A stretch of DNA of 64,000 bases from Fulvivirga imtechensis AK7 (lineage in GTDB: Bacteria > Bacteroidota > Bacteroidia > Cytophagales > Cyclobacteriaceae), in assembly GCF_000331535.1 (NCBI RefSeq), contig NZ_AMZN01000081.1, positions 1-64,000 of the forward strand, in the 5' to 3' direction. A program made the position numbers and the translations under genes. A model generated the notes under the pieces. That model ran no database searches and was not told the DNA's origin. It worked only from the letters and a program-made list of their open reading frames with translations. Shown here piece by piece: positions 14,386-23,901 of this stretch. Positions within the stretch are counted from its first letter, which is position 1. Every line of letters starts with the position of its first letter.

Positions 14386-17300
14386 ATGGGTAACACATTA
14401 ACAACCTATACCACTAACAGCAAAAAATCTATGGAATTGTTTCCGTATACTCTTATCAGATTAGGAGGAGATACGTATGAACAATGGTCCGCACTCCATT
14501 TCCCGAAGTCCAACTCTATAGTAGAAGAGATATTTGAATTACGATCTGAACAGCAGCAAAAAAAAGAGCTTCTGTGCGATGAATTGTTCAACTTCATTAG
14601 CGGTAGCGATGACCCCAATGTTCAAAACGTAGTTCAAAACCTGCGAAGGGATATATTTAATGAAAGAAAACTCAAAAACAGCAAAGTAGCCAAAACTCTG
14701 GAAGTAGTGCCTGAAAGTCTGAAGGCCTCACTGGAAGAATACCTGAGTTTAGTTAAGAAATTAAAGGAAAAGGAGCAATCAGGTGAAGATCTGTACATTG
14801 CGGAGCTCAACAATGGTCGAATCATTTTGAAAGACATTGTAGATACAGAGCACTTAAAGAAAGGATTGATCCTCTCCAGTCGTACACTGCTTAATAGGCT
14901 CGATTCCTTTAAAGAACGTCCCGTAGACCAATTCAGAAAGAAAGAATACCAGGTGGAGCAGAGTCTGCTACAGTACCTGACCAGGATGTACGCAAAGACT
15001 TCTCCGTTTAGCACATTCACCAATTTGTCGATAGGGAGGATAGAAGAAAATGTTGAAGGAGGTATCCACATCACATCCTTAAACGCCAGGGAGCAGGTAA
15101 AAGGGCATATGCGTCTTAATAACTACTTGTTGAAATACCTGGTAGACCTCCTTAGAAATTATAAGCCTGCCTACATGCTTTTTCCATTGAGGTGTAATCC
15201 TACGCTTCAAAACAGAGGTGATCACTTTTTATACCTGACCAATAACAACAATATTGAATCATTTCAGCGTATTCCCTACAATCCTGTGGTGGAACATATT
15301 GCCGGATTAGTGCAGGAACAGGCTGACGGGATCCGGTTTCAGCAGCTTGTTGAGGCATTGCAAAATGATATTGATGCTTCTGCGGAAGAGCTTGAAAATT
15401 ATGTGCAACAGCTCATTGGCTATGGACTGCTGGAGTACCATCTGGGAGTTTCCGGTGTTGATCCTGATTGGGATATTAGGCTTATCGAAGCACTATCCAC
15501 TTTGGTGGAAAACAATGTAGAACACATTGATGAGCTGATACAAAAGTTAAGGGATATCCGCGAATTAGGCGACAGGTATGCGGGTAGCGCTGTAGAGGAG
15601 AGGAAAACTATTCTTCAGCAGGCATATGATACTTTTCGGGAGATATGCATGAAAATACATGAGGAGGCGGGGCTACCGGCCGATGAAAGAAAAACTGAGC
15701 AGGAACGCCTGGAGGAGTGGAGAGCAAAAAGGGAAGAAGAAAAAAAGAAACAGAAAGAGGAAAATAAAGACGGGGATGAAAAAAAGGAAGAAGAGGCCAA
15801 AGAAGAGGAGAAGGAAGATGAGGAAGTAACCTTTAAACATGAAACATCCACCATGTTTACCTTCAAGCCGGAACAGATGTTCTATGAAGATACAACACGT
15901 GAGGTCAAGGCGAGGCTGGATAAGCAGGAAATGGAACATGTCATAGAAAGTTTGTATGAGCTACTACATGAAATGCGACTTTTCCAGGGAAATCAGGACG
16001 AAAAGGACAAGATGAAGGCCTATTTTCTGAAGAAATATGGAGGCAATGAGGCTATAGATCTGCTTACTTTTTATGAAGATTACTTCAGAGAGTATAAAAA
16101 GCCTGAAAAGGAGCAAGAGGAAAGGAGAAAAAAGCAGGCCAGGGAACAAAGGGAACTGAAGGAAAAGGAAGCCAAAGCTAAAGAAGGTGAAAGTGACAAC
16201 AGTAAAGATAATGCTGAAGCTCAGAAGCAAACGGAGGATGAAATTTCAGTCTTACCTGAGATCAAACAAAGAAATGAGCTGGTAGAAAAGTGGAAAAAGG
16301 CGCTGGTAGATGAACTGAAAACCATCACTGAATGGAATGAAGATGAACTGAAGATTGAACTTGAGCCGGTAAAAAAGGCCAATAGTGAGGTAGGAGTTGG
16401 CAGCGGTGTAGATCACACCAATTCATACGGCTCTTTTCTGCAGTTTTTCCATGAAGAGGGCAAATTGAAAGCCGTAGTGAACAGTACCTTCCCCGGCTAC
16501 GGTAAAATGATCAGCCGTTTTCTACATATTTTTGATAAGGAGGTGACTGAGCAAACCAGGAGCTGGAATATTGAGCAGAGTAATGGTGAAACTATCTTCG
16601 TTGAAGATTGTGACGCCTCCTATTTCAATGCCAACCTGCACCCCACACTCATGCCGTATGAGATATGGATGCCCGGGGGGCATAATTCGTTGCCAGCGGA
16701 TAAACAGATCCCGATCACAGATTTCGAGATCATTTATGATCAGGAAGAAGGAGCGCTTAACCTTCATCAGAAGTCAACCGGTAAAAAGGCCCATGTCTTT
16801 GATCTCGGTTTTCAAGGGCACCAGGGAAGGTCTCAGTTGTTTCAATTGCTGGAAAAATTCACGAAAGCAGAATACCTGTTTACACAACCGTTAACCAACG
16901 CTATCAATCAATTGAATGCCCCGGAGCAGGATGAAAAGAAGAAGGTTAATGATGCTGATAAACAGAAAGAAGCGCAGAATAGCACACCGACTATTAATGT
17001 GCTGCCTAGAATAGTCTATAAAGATCTGCTTGTGCTTCAGAGGAAGTCATGGTTTGTTCCCAAGCCGCTCCTTCCTCAGCGTGACCCCAACGATTCGGAC
17101 TGGCAGTACTTCAAGAAGGTAAATTTATGGAGGAAAGAGAATAAGATGCCTGATGAAGTATTTGTTTTTGTAAATCCCAGCCGCTGGGGCATGGAGAACC
17201 TGGATCAGGAAAAACTAAAAAAACTTACTAGAGACGATTATAAGCCTCAATATATCGATTTTACTAACCCATTGTTGGTTAACCTACTGGAGAAACTAAT

Positions 17301-17427
17301 AGATAGGGTGCCATTGAGTATGAAGGTGGTAGAAATGTTGCCATCATCCAACCAGATGCTTAAGGTGGATGATTCGAGGTATGTTTCTGAGTTTGTAGTT
17401 CAGTGGTATAATAAAAATCAACAGTAA
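14386..17427 (+). CDS. Split lanthipeptide dehydratase, glutamylation subunit (LanB N-terminal)
   Basis: A 1013-residue protein of the lantibiotic dehydratase N-terminal type, which uses glutamyl-tRNA to activate Ser/Thr of the precursor. The family start is visible (FPYTLIRLGGDTYEQW), as is the signature YAKTSPFSTFTNLSIG near residue 203 and DFTNPLLVNLLEKL near the C-terminus. The elimination domain is absent and is encoded by the next gene, as in pinensin-like and thiopeptide systems. Two low-complexity, highly charged Lys/Glu inserts (about residues 445-480 and 570-620) lengthen the protein and look like flexible linkers. It starts the operon LanB N, LanB C, LanC; its stop overlaps the next start by one base (TAATG). 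Confidence 0.92.
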   Translation: MGNTLTTYTTNSKKSMELFPYTLIRLGGDTYEQWSALHFPKSNSIVEEIFELRSEQQQKKELLCDELFNFISGSDDPNVQNVVQNLRRDIFNERKLKNSKVAKTLEVVPESLKASLEEYLSLVKKLKEKEQSGEDLYIAELNNGRIILKDIVDTEHLKKGLILSSRTLLNRLDSFKERPVDQFRKKEYQVEQSLLQYLTRMYAKTSPFSTFTNLSIGRIEENVEGGIHITSLNAREQVKGHMRLNNYLLKYLVDLLRNYKPAYMLFPLRCNPTLQNRGDHFLYLTNNNNIESFQRIPYNPVVEHIAGLVQEQADGIRFQQLVEALQNDIDASAEELENYVQQLIGYGLLEYHLGVSGVDPDWDIRLIEALSTLVENNVEHIDELIQKLRDIRELGDRYAGSAVEERKTILQQAYDTFREICMKIHEEAGLPADERKTEQERLEEWRAKREEEKKKQKEENKDGDEKKEEEAKEEEKEDEEVTFKHETSTMFTFKPEQMFYEDTTREVKARLDKQEMEHVIESLYELLHEMRLFQGNQDEKDKMKAYFLKKYGGNEAIDLLTFYEDYFREYKKPEKEQEERRKKQAREQRELKEKEAKAKEGESDNSKDNAEAQKQTEDEISVLPEIKQRNELVEKWKKALVDELKTITEWNEDELKIELEPVKKANSEVGVGSGVDHTNSYGSFLQFFHEEGKLKAVVNSTFPGYGKMISRFLHIFDKEVTEQTRSWNIEQSNGETIFVEDCDASYFNANLHPTLMPYEIWMPGGHNSLPADKQIPITDFEIIYDQEEGALNLHQKSTGKKAHVFDLGFQGHQGRSQLFQLLEKFTKAEYLFTQPLTNAINQLNAPEQDEKKKVNDADKQKEAQNSTPTINVLPRIVYKDLLVLQRKSWFVPKPLLPQRDPNDSDWQYFKKVNLWRKENKMPDEVFVFVNPSRWGMENLDQEKLKKLTRDDYKPQYIDFTNPLLVNLLEKLIDRVPLSMKVVEMLPSSNQMLKVDDSRYVSEFVVQWYNKNQQ

Positions 17428-18440
17428 TGACTTCAGATCAATCAAAAAAATGGCTGGCTGCTTATTTATATTACGGTGAGCCCTGGGAGGAATTTCTTGT
17501 AAAAGGTGTGCAGCCCATCGTTCGTCAGGTGATGGATGATCAACTCGCAGAGCAATATTTTTTCATCAGGTACTGGGAGAAGGGTCCTCATATCAGGCTC
17601 CGGTTTAAAGGTAAAGCCCATGTGCTGGACGAAAAGGTAAAGCCCATGCTGATAGAACATTTCAATGCATGGTTTGATAAGCATCCTTCTGAAAGAACCG
17701 ATCCCGACTGGCTGAAAGATGCCCCGGAGGAACACCGATGGTTTCCCAATGATTCCATACAATTCATTGAATATGATCCTGAAACCGATCGATATGGCGG
17801 CAAGGAAGCTATACTGGTTGCAGAGCAGCAGTTTCAGGCCTCTGCAAATTCCACTTTTGCCGTTATAGAGGAGAGCCTGGATAGCTGGGACTACAACAGG
17901 GCTCTGGGAGCAGCCATACAATTACACCTCGGTTTTGCCTATGGGATGGGGATGGACCAGGAGGAAGCTACACACTTCTTTTCCAATGTATTTCAGAACT
18001 GGCTACCCCGAGCCTACTACTTTTTTGAGAAGGACGTTTCAAAGGAAGAGATGGAGAAAAGAAGAGCAGAAACATTGCAGGCATTTGAGAGCAATTTTGA
18101 AGCACATAAAGATACCTTGCTTCCCTTTTTTCAGACCGTTTGGGAGGCATTTGAAGAAGAGCAGTCCTTTGACCAGGAATGGCTGAACCAATGGATAGCA
18201 GATATGCGCGAGATCAGGGAACAGCTTGTGAAAATTCAACAAAATGGGCAGTTGGTGATCCCCGAATGGTACCAGGCCAGAGAGTCGGATTCCATTCCTG
18301 AGCAGAAAACAAAACGCTGGGCTATCTATGACAGTTATATCCATATGATCAACAACAGAATGGGTATTATGAACAGAGATGAGGGGTATCTGGCTTATCT
18401 GGTGAGAGAAAGTTTTAAATTATTACCTGAACCTAAGTAA
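17427..18440 (+). CDS. Split lanthipeptide dehydratase, elimination subunit
   Basis: A 337-residue protein of the thiopeptide-type bacteriocin biosynthesis / Lant_dehydr_C family. It is expected to remove glutamate from the activated Ser/Thr, leaving dehydroalanine or dehydrobutyrine. The N-terminal family pattern is clear: WLAAYLYYGEPWEEFL, then FFIRYWEKGPHIRLRF (about residues 46-61), with Arg and His residues typical of this domain. The length matches stand-alone members. The gene overlaps the preceding dehydratase gene by one base and is followed after one base by the cyclase gene, so the three products are likely made in a fixed ratio and may form a complex. Confidence 0.93.
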   Translation: MTSDQSKKWLAAYLYYGEPWEEFLVKGVQPIVRQVMDDQLAEQYFFIRYWEKGPHIRLRFKGKAHVLDEKVKPMLIEHFNAWFDKHPSERTDPDWLKDAPEEHRWFPNDSIQFIEYDPETDRYGGKEAILVAEQQFQASANSTFAVIEESLDSWDYNRALGAAIQLHLGFAYGMGMDQEEATHFFSNVFQNWLPRAYYFFEKDVSKEEMEKRRAETLQAFESNFEAHKDTLLPFFQTVWEAFEEEQSFDQEWLNQWIADMREIREQLVKIQQNGQLVIPEWYQARESDSIPEQKTKRWAIYDSYIHMINNRMGIMNRDEGYLAYLVRESFKLLPEPK

Positions 18441-18441
18441 A

Positions 18442-20397
18442 ATGAACCAAAAATATTTACAAGGCGCTATTGCCATTGGCGATTCCCTGCTTGCGAAAGC
18501 ACACAAAAATGAAGACGGATATTGGTGGGAGACGATGTCGTTAGGCGCTGACAGCCAGGCTGAATGGCATATTTCCGAAAGCCTTTATTCCGGGGTGGCC
18601 GGAATAGTCTACTTTTTTATGGAATTGCACAAAAGGACCAACGATCCGAAATACCGGGAAGCGATGGTGGAGGGAGCACGATGGCTTGATAAATATTGTA
18701 CGGATAACAAAACTTCCTATTATGCTTTTTATACGGGTCGTATGGGAGTGGCATATCTGATGCTACAACTTGCTGAGTATTTTAAAGATGATACCTATAA
18801 AGAAAAAGCACTTCAGATAGTAGAAAATTGCGAATCGTTTCTAGAAGGCGACCGGTTAATTGATGATCTGATCAACGGAAGTTCAGGGGCTATATTGGGG
18901 CTCTTGCACTTGCATGCCGCAACAGGCAGTGAGAAGATCCTTAAAAAGATAGAGCATTTTACCGAACACCTCCTAAGCAGGGCGCATTTCGGGAAGCAGG
19001 GTCTGTACTGGGACCGTTCGTCTAATAACATCACCGGCCTGTGTGGTTTTTCCCATGGCGCAAGTGGCATTGGTTATGTATTTCTGGAATTAGGCCATTA
19101 TTTCGGAAACCAGACCTTCTATTGGATTGCAGAACAGGCATTTGCTTATGAAAACCACGTTTATAATGCTGAATATGAAAATTGGCCGGACTTTAGAAAG
19201 GGAATCTATGATGAGAAATCTTTTAAAGAGCATCGGGAGCAGTATGTGAATGGCAATAAAGGATTTTTCTTTGCAGCAGGAGATATGTCGGCCTGGTGTC
19301 ACGGAGCGCCTGGTATCGGTCTGTCAAGGGTGCGAGCATATGAATTGCTGAAAAAGGATCAATATCTTCAGGATTTGTATAAAGCACTAAGTAAAACTAC
19401 CAAAGTAAGTGTAGACCTGGAAGAGCTAAATGTCCCGTATGTTCTATGTCACGGGGGAGGAGGGAATGCCATCCTGTTTCTTGAGGCAGCCAGAGTTTTA
19501 GGCAAACCTGATTATTATCAGTCTGCAATAAAAGTAGCTGACCATGCATTGAGGTATAAAGAGCAAAATAATATTTATATCTCAGGTTATTCCGGTCTTC
19601 GTGGTGATGTCAGCTTGTTTATGGGAGATGCAGGGATAGGATATTTTTATCTTTTATTGGCTGATGAAGCTCTTTCCGGCCCTTCGATTTTGAAACCAGA
19701 CATTGCTGCTGTTTACCAGGGCCCAAAGGAGGGACTGTTGGATATGAATGACAGTAAACTGTATCAGATCTTTGCAGAAAAGTTATATCCAAAAACCTGT
19801 GAGTATTTGAGAAGTCACGAGCTTATGGAAGCTGATATGATTTTAAGCGATAATATTGTTGCTACGATCAAAGCCGATCTGAACAAGGCCGTGGAAACGG
19901 CTAACAACCCTCAGTTGACTCACATCTGGAGGTATGAAAACATGAAAATCGATATAGATAATGCCGTAGCAAGCCATTCATACAATCATATAAAGAGAGT
20001 GGTGGAGGTAGAAAGGAATAGAGCGCTTTTAGATGACGGGCAATCATTCTTAGGGGCCACGGTCATGCTGCCTGAAGGATGTGTTTTGACGGTGGCTCCT
20101 TTACAGGCTAAACAGGAAGAGGAGGATGAGGAAGAAAACTATACGATCTTACTGCCTGCATCAGAAGGACTGCTGGAGTTTCCATTGAATTATTTTTCGT
20201 ATGCTGTAATACAAAAATTTGAGCAACCCAAACGAGTCGAAGAAGGTATGAATGAAATGATTGAAGAGTTTGAAGTAAGCAATGAAAGTGAAATACAGCA
20301 GGTGAAAATGGCTACGCTAAACCAAATTAAGGAGGCCATGAAGCAGGGGATACTTCAGTTGGACCACTCTGCGGTAGCTAATGTGGACATAAAGTAG
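18442..20397 (+). CDS. LanC-like lanthionine cyclase with C-terminal extension
   Basis: A 651-residue protein. Residues 1 to about 420 are a LanC-type alpha/alpha barrel with the expected zinc ligands: Cys286 in AWCHGAPGIG, and Cys336 and His337 in VLCHGGGGN. His205 in GFSHGASGIG takes the place of the catalytic His of NisC. It should close thioether rings between Cys and dehydrated Ser/Thr. Typical LanC proteins have about 400-450 residues, so some 220 residues at the C-terminus are extra. This part has an acidic spacer (KQEEEDEEEN near 555), beta-like stretches (TVMLPEGCVLTVAP) and a helical end, and I do not recognise it. It could bind the leader or the dehydratase. Last gene of the biosynthetic operon. 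Confidence 0.92.
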   Translation: MNQKYLQGAIAIGDSLLAKAHKNEDGYWWETMSLGADSQAEWHISESLYSGVAGIVYFFMELHKRTNDPKYREAMVEGARWLDKYCTDNKTSYYAFYTGRMGVAYLMLQLAEYFKDDTYKEKALQIVENCESFLEGDRLIDDLINGSSGAILGLLHLHAATGSEKILKKIEHFTEHLLSRAHFGKQGLYWDRSSNNITGLCGFSHGASGIGYVFLELGHYFGNQTFYWIAEQAFAYENHVYNAEYENWPDFRKGIYDEKSFKEHREQYVNGNKGFFFAAGDMSAWCHGAPGIGLSRVRAYELLKKDQYLQDLYKALSKTTKVSVDLEELNVPYVLCHGGGGNAILFLEAARVLGKPDYYQSAIKVADHALRYKEQNNIYISGYSGLRGDVSLFMGDAGIGYFYLLLADEALSGPSILKPDIAAVYQGPKEGLLDMNDSKLYQIFAEKLYPKTCEYLRSHELMEADMILSDNIVATIKADLNKAVETANNPQLTHIWRYENMKIDIDNAVASHSYNHIKRVVEVERNRALLDDGQSFLGATVMLPEGCVLTVAPLQAKQEEEDEEENYTILLPASEGLLEFPLNYFSYAVIQKFEQPKRVEEGMNEMIEEFEVSNESEIQQVKMATLNQIKEAMKQGILQLDHSAVANVDIK

Positions 20398-20461
20398 CCA
20401 GTAAGATGAGGCTGTATCAAAGTCAACTCGCCCGATTACCATATTACCATCGGTCTCAAAG

Positions 20462-20529
20462 AGTGTGATTTATAAAGTGTGCGTGTGGCATTGAAATTCT
20501 TAACGCCATTTTCTCAAGGCCGTTCAGGT
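20462..20529. repeat. Dispersed repeat E, copy 1
   Basis: Nearly identical to 37235-37335 (AGTGTGATTTATAAAGTGT, then TGGCATTGAAATTCTTA, then ACGCCATTTTCTCAAGGCC). Copy 2 carries 33 extra bases (37276-37308) that form a small hairpin, so one copy gained or the other lost a mini-insert at this exact site. Confidence 0.7.
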
Positions 20530-20592
20530 AACTCCTTTATTGCGTGTTATCCCGAAAGCTTTGGCTCTCTCGGGAACGAGGACCTTAAACAG

Positions 20593-21000
20593 AGAGTTTT
20601 GAGTTGATTTTCCTGATATGCAGCCACTGGTGCGGCAGTTACTTCCGTGACATAGCCACGCAGCAAGTCAGCAGGTATAGATAGATGTATCGAGAACAAA
20701 ATTAAACCCGAGTTATGCAATAGACTTCGTGATGAGCGACAAAAGTGGCTGTGAGATAAGTGCTCACGCAGAATTTTGCAACGGAGGCATAGCACCGCTA
20801 TGGTGAGTAGCAAAATTTGAGTAATGCCTGTCCCGGCGAATGACGGGATGCTTAGATTACTGTCAGTTTTGACGCGGAATAGATTTCTATTGCATAACTC
20901 GGGTTAAAGTAAGCCTGAGAATGGAAAGTGGCTGAAGCACGGAAGTAACTTCCGCGCTAGTTGGGTATCTGTCATTATCCACAAAATCAACTCAAAGTTG
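20593..21000. repeat. Large imperfect inverted repeat hosting another element
   Basis: The left arm (about 20593-20658, TTTTGAGTTGATTTTCC to TCCGTGACATAGCCAC) and the right arm (about 20928-21000, GTGGCTGAAGCACGGAAGTA to AAATCAACTCAAAGTTG) are related inverted sequences. Between them lies the 20705-20905 element. Compared with the 37.3-kb locus, where repeat E runs straight into GTCATTATCC, roughly 440 bp are inserted here. Confidence 0.55.
20705..20905. mobile_element. 201-bp MITE-like element with perfect 20-bp inverted ends
   Basis: The ends AACCCGAGTTATGCAATAGA (20705-20724) and its exact reverse complement (20886-20905) bound an interior without a usable reading frame. This is the structure of a miniature inverted-repeat transposable element or a deleted insertion sequence. 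No transposase is encoded in the window. Clear target duplication is not visible (flanks ATTA and AAAG). Confidence 0.75.
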
Positions 21001-21438
21001 TTGGTTGCCTACCAATGACAAGTTTTTACTAGATTCTGATAATCAATGAATTATTAAATACCCCACTATCGTCATCCCGGACATACAGCAATGGCCCACT
21101 GGGAGGCAGATCCGGGATCTCCCAGCTCGCGGCAGTACCCGGGCTTCAGAATCTACCTCTGATCAAGGGGATCCTGAATATTTTCTTCGCTGTGCTGCGA
21201 AAATTCCAGGATGACGTGGTAGTTTGTGATCTCTGTTTCCTCAGTTTCTTCCGTAATGTCATTATCCACAAAAATTTTAATTGTAACATAATTTATCTTG
21301 AATACGTATTATGCAATACAAAGTACCCGGTCAAAAATTATAGTAGTGAAAAGCAACCTTTCACTCTACTTTGTAGTCTTTTGCAAATAAGGTCAAACTG
21401 CCTGATTATCAGGCAGACTCAAAATAAATGATACAACT

Positions 21439-23814
21439 ATGCTTAAAAACTACTTCAAAATCACACTCAGAAGCCTCTGGAAGAGTAAAATCTTCGTGTT
21501 TATCAATGTTTTCGGAATGGGTATTGCCATGGCCTGCTGCATTGTGGCTTATCTCAATTATGATTACAATGCTAGTTATGATGAGCAGCACCTGAATGCG
21601 GAAGACATTTACAGGGTGAATTTCATTCGTGATTTTCAAGGACAAAAAATGAAAAATGGTATATCACCCATGCCAGTAGGCAACCTGATCAGGGATAATA
21701 TTTCAGGAGTAGGCGCAGTGGTTCGATATATTCCTGATGGTGGGAATGTTCGCATAAAAGATGATCTTTTCAGGACGAGGATTAGCTATGCTGATGAGAA
21801 ATTTCTGGATCTTTTCACCTTTCCCTTGAAACAGGGTGTGAAGGCGGATTTTGCCGACAAATCAAAAATATTCATCAGTAGTGAGCTGGCTACAAAATAT
21901 TTTGGCGAAGAGGAAGCACTAGGGAAACAGATCACACATGTACTTGATAGTGGCACCCGTGAATATATTGTGGGGGGTGTATTTGAGAAGATAGCTCCTA
22001 ATTCCAGTTTTGTATTTGATGCTGTTACTCATTTTGATAACTACTTTGAGGTCTATAATAAAATCAAAGAAGATAGCTGGGACAGGTGGAATACGCTTTT
22101 GATCGAGGTGACTGATAAATCTAAAATATCTTTTATCGAAAAGGAGTTGCAGAAATATGTACCCCATCAGAATCAGGCCCGGCAGGATTTTCAGGTTTCA
22201 CAGTTCTACCTCGACCCCTTCAAAGGGTTGGCGATCAGGTCTGAAAGAGAGGACGTCAGAAATCACTGGTTGCGGAGCAGCCTTCCGACTGCTGCGGTGG
22301 TAGCTCCCGCTGTTATGGCTTTTCTTGTGCTGCTATTAGCCATTTTTAATTTCACCAACACCGCTATAGCCATGTCGAGCCGCAGGCTTAAGGAAATTGG
22401 TATTCGCAAAGTAATGGGCAGCAGAAGAAAGCAGTTGATCATACAATTTTTGACGGAAAACCTGACACTTTGCCTGCTGGCGGGGATAGTTGCCATAATC
22501 CTGGCTGAAATATTGGTTCCTGCATACAATCAGATGTGGGAATTTCTTGAATTGGATATGAACTACCTGAGCAATGCCGGCTTCTTTCTATTTATGTTCG
22601 GCTTGCTCATGTTTACTGGTCTTTTGGCCGGCAGCTACCCTGCATTCTATATCAGCAAGTTCGAGCCGACGAGTATCCTTAAAGGTACTTTTAAGTTTGG
22701 AGGCACTAACTTCTTTACCAGGGCGCTGCTTACACTACAGTACAGTATTTCATTGATAGCGCTGATCTCAGCAGTGGCTTTTATTCAAAATGCTAAATAT
22801 CAGCAGGAGCTTGACTACGGTTTTAAAAAGGAAGGTATTGTTTATACCTATATCAATGGTGAAAATGAGTTTGAGGTGTACAAAAATGCTCTCATAGAAA
22901 GTAGCGACATTGAGAATATTGTAGGCACCAAACATCACATTATGTCCAGCTACTACAATGATCCTGTAAAGCATGAGGATATTGAAAGGGAGGTAGATAT
23001 TATGGAGGTAAGTGAAGGCTACATGGATATTATGGGAATGACCCTGCTGGAAGGACGCAATTTCAAGAAAGATTCGGAGACAGACCGAAAGGAATCTGTG
23101 ATCGTAAGCGAATCAGTACTTTCGGCTTTTGGCTGGGATGATGCCATAGGAAAGAAAATCGTTTGGAGAGATACTATCCAGCTCTATGTTGTGGGGGTAT
23201 TCAAAGATTATTATGGCAGGGGTTTATGGCAACCCGTGGAGCCTACTATGCTGAAATTGAATAAGCCGGAAGAGTATAGCCGTATACTTGTAAAGACAGA
23301 TGCAAAAAAGCTGATCGCTGTTAACGAGTTCATGGAAGAAAAGTGGCGAGAAGTATTTCCAAACCGACTTTACAACGGGCGTCTTATTGACCAGGAGTTT
23401 CAGGAGGCAGCTACGGTGAATAACAATATTTTAAAGCTATTTATTTTCCTTGGTATTATAGCTACACTACTATCAGCTTCGGGGCTGTACAGTATGGTGT
23501 CTCTGAATATTATTAAAAGGATGAAGGAAATAGGGGTGAGGAAAGTGCTTGGTGCTTCCATAGGAAATATTGCCCGTCATCTGAACAAACAGTTTGTCAT
23601 CATCCTGATCCTGGCGGCAATTTTAGGGTCTGCGGCCGGTTATTATATGGTTGATTCTTTGATGGCAAGTATATGGACTTACTACACAGGAGCCAATATT
23701 TTAACCTTCTTTGCAGGTGTAATCCTCATTACAGTGGTTTCATCTATTACAGTTGGTTTCAAAATTTATAATGCTGCTTCCATGAGCCCGGTCAATACAC
23801 TCCGGGATGAATAA
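21439..23814 (+). CDS. FtsX/MacB-type ABC transporter permease
   Basis: A 791-residue membrane protein of the large FtsX-like permease family common in Cytophagales. It has one N-terminal membrane helix (about 18-40) and a MacB-type periplasmic domain. Three helices around 285-430 include the conserved RRLKEIGIRKVMGS loop. A second periplasmic part is followed by a final three-helix FtsX module with RMKEIGVRKVLGAS. Such permeases need a separate ATPase, which is not encoded nearby. It follows the lanthipeptide island but is separated from it by 1 kb of repeats, so a role in immunity is possible but not shown. A paralogue follows after 87 bp. Confidence 0.9.
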   Translation: MLKNYFKITLRSLWKSKIFVFINVFGMGIAMACCIVAYLNYDYNASYDEQHLNAEDIYRVNFIRDFQGQKMKNGISPMPVGNLIRDNISGVGAVVRYIPDGGNVRIKDDLFRTRISYADEKFLDLFTFPLKQGVKADFADKSKIFISSELATKYFGEEEALGKQITHVLDSGTREYIVGGVFEKIAPNSSFVFDAVTHFDNYFEVYNKIKEDSWDRWNTLLIEVTDKSKISFIEKELQKYVPHQNQARQDFQVSQFYLDPFKGLAIRSEREDVRNHWLRSSLPTAAVVAPAVMAFLVLLLAIFNFTNTAIAMSSRRLKEIGIRKVMGSRRKQLIIQFLTENLTLCLLAGIVAIILAEILVPAYNQMWEFLELDMNYLSNAGFFLFMFGLLMFTGLLAGSYPAFYISKFEPTSILKGTFKFGGTNFFTRALLTLQYSISLIALISAVAFIQNAKYQQELDYGFKKEGIVYTYINGENEFEVYKNALIESSDIENIVGTKHHIMSSYYNDPVKHEDIEREVDIMEVSEGYMDIMGMTLLEGRNFKKDSETDRKESVIVSESVLSAFGWDDAIGKKIVWRDTIQLYVVGVFKDYYGRGLWQPVEPTMLKLNKPEEYSRILVKTDAKKLIAVNEFMEEKWREVFPNRLYNGRLIDQEFQEAATVNNNILKLFIFLGIIATLLSASGLYSMVSLNIIKRMKEIGVRKVLGASIGNIARHLNKQFVIILILAAILGSAAGYYMVDSLMASIWTYYTGANILTFFAGVILITVVSSITVGFKIYNAASMSPVNTLRDE

Positions 23815-23901
23815 ATATTTTTTACTCGGCTGTAACTTCACATGATGCAGCCGCGTCTTAACTTAAAGCCACTACTTAGAACAGTATCAACTTTTATTTT
23901 T

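Larger units (their letters stand above)
20398..21438. other. Gene-free 1-kb block of nested repeats
   Basis: No gene is supported here. In order it holds repeat E1 (20462-20529), a small hairpin near 20550-20575, a large imperfect inverted repeat (about 20593-21000) with a 201-bp element inside (20705-20905), the shared tail GTCATTATCCACAAAATCAA (20972-20991), and 21203-21275, which matches the window start. This block marks the right edge of the lanthipeptide island. The promoter of the permease gene at 21439 should lie in the last 150 bp. Confidence 0.6.

Noticed and set aside
15715-16245. Frameshift or sequencing error in the dehydratase gene
   Set aside because: The Lys/Glu-rich stretches keep one open frame and family sequence resumes on both sides, so they are inserts, not errors.
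20705-20905. Complete insertion sequence
   Set aside because: Only 201 bp with no transposase frame; it can only be a non-autonomous element.
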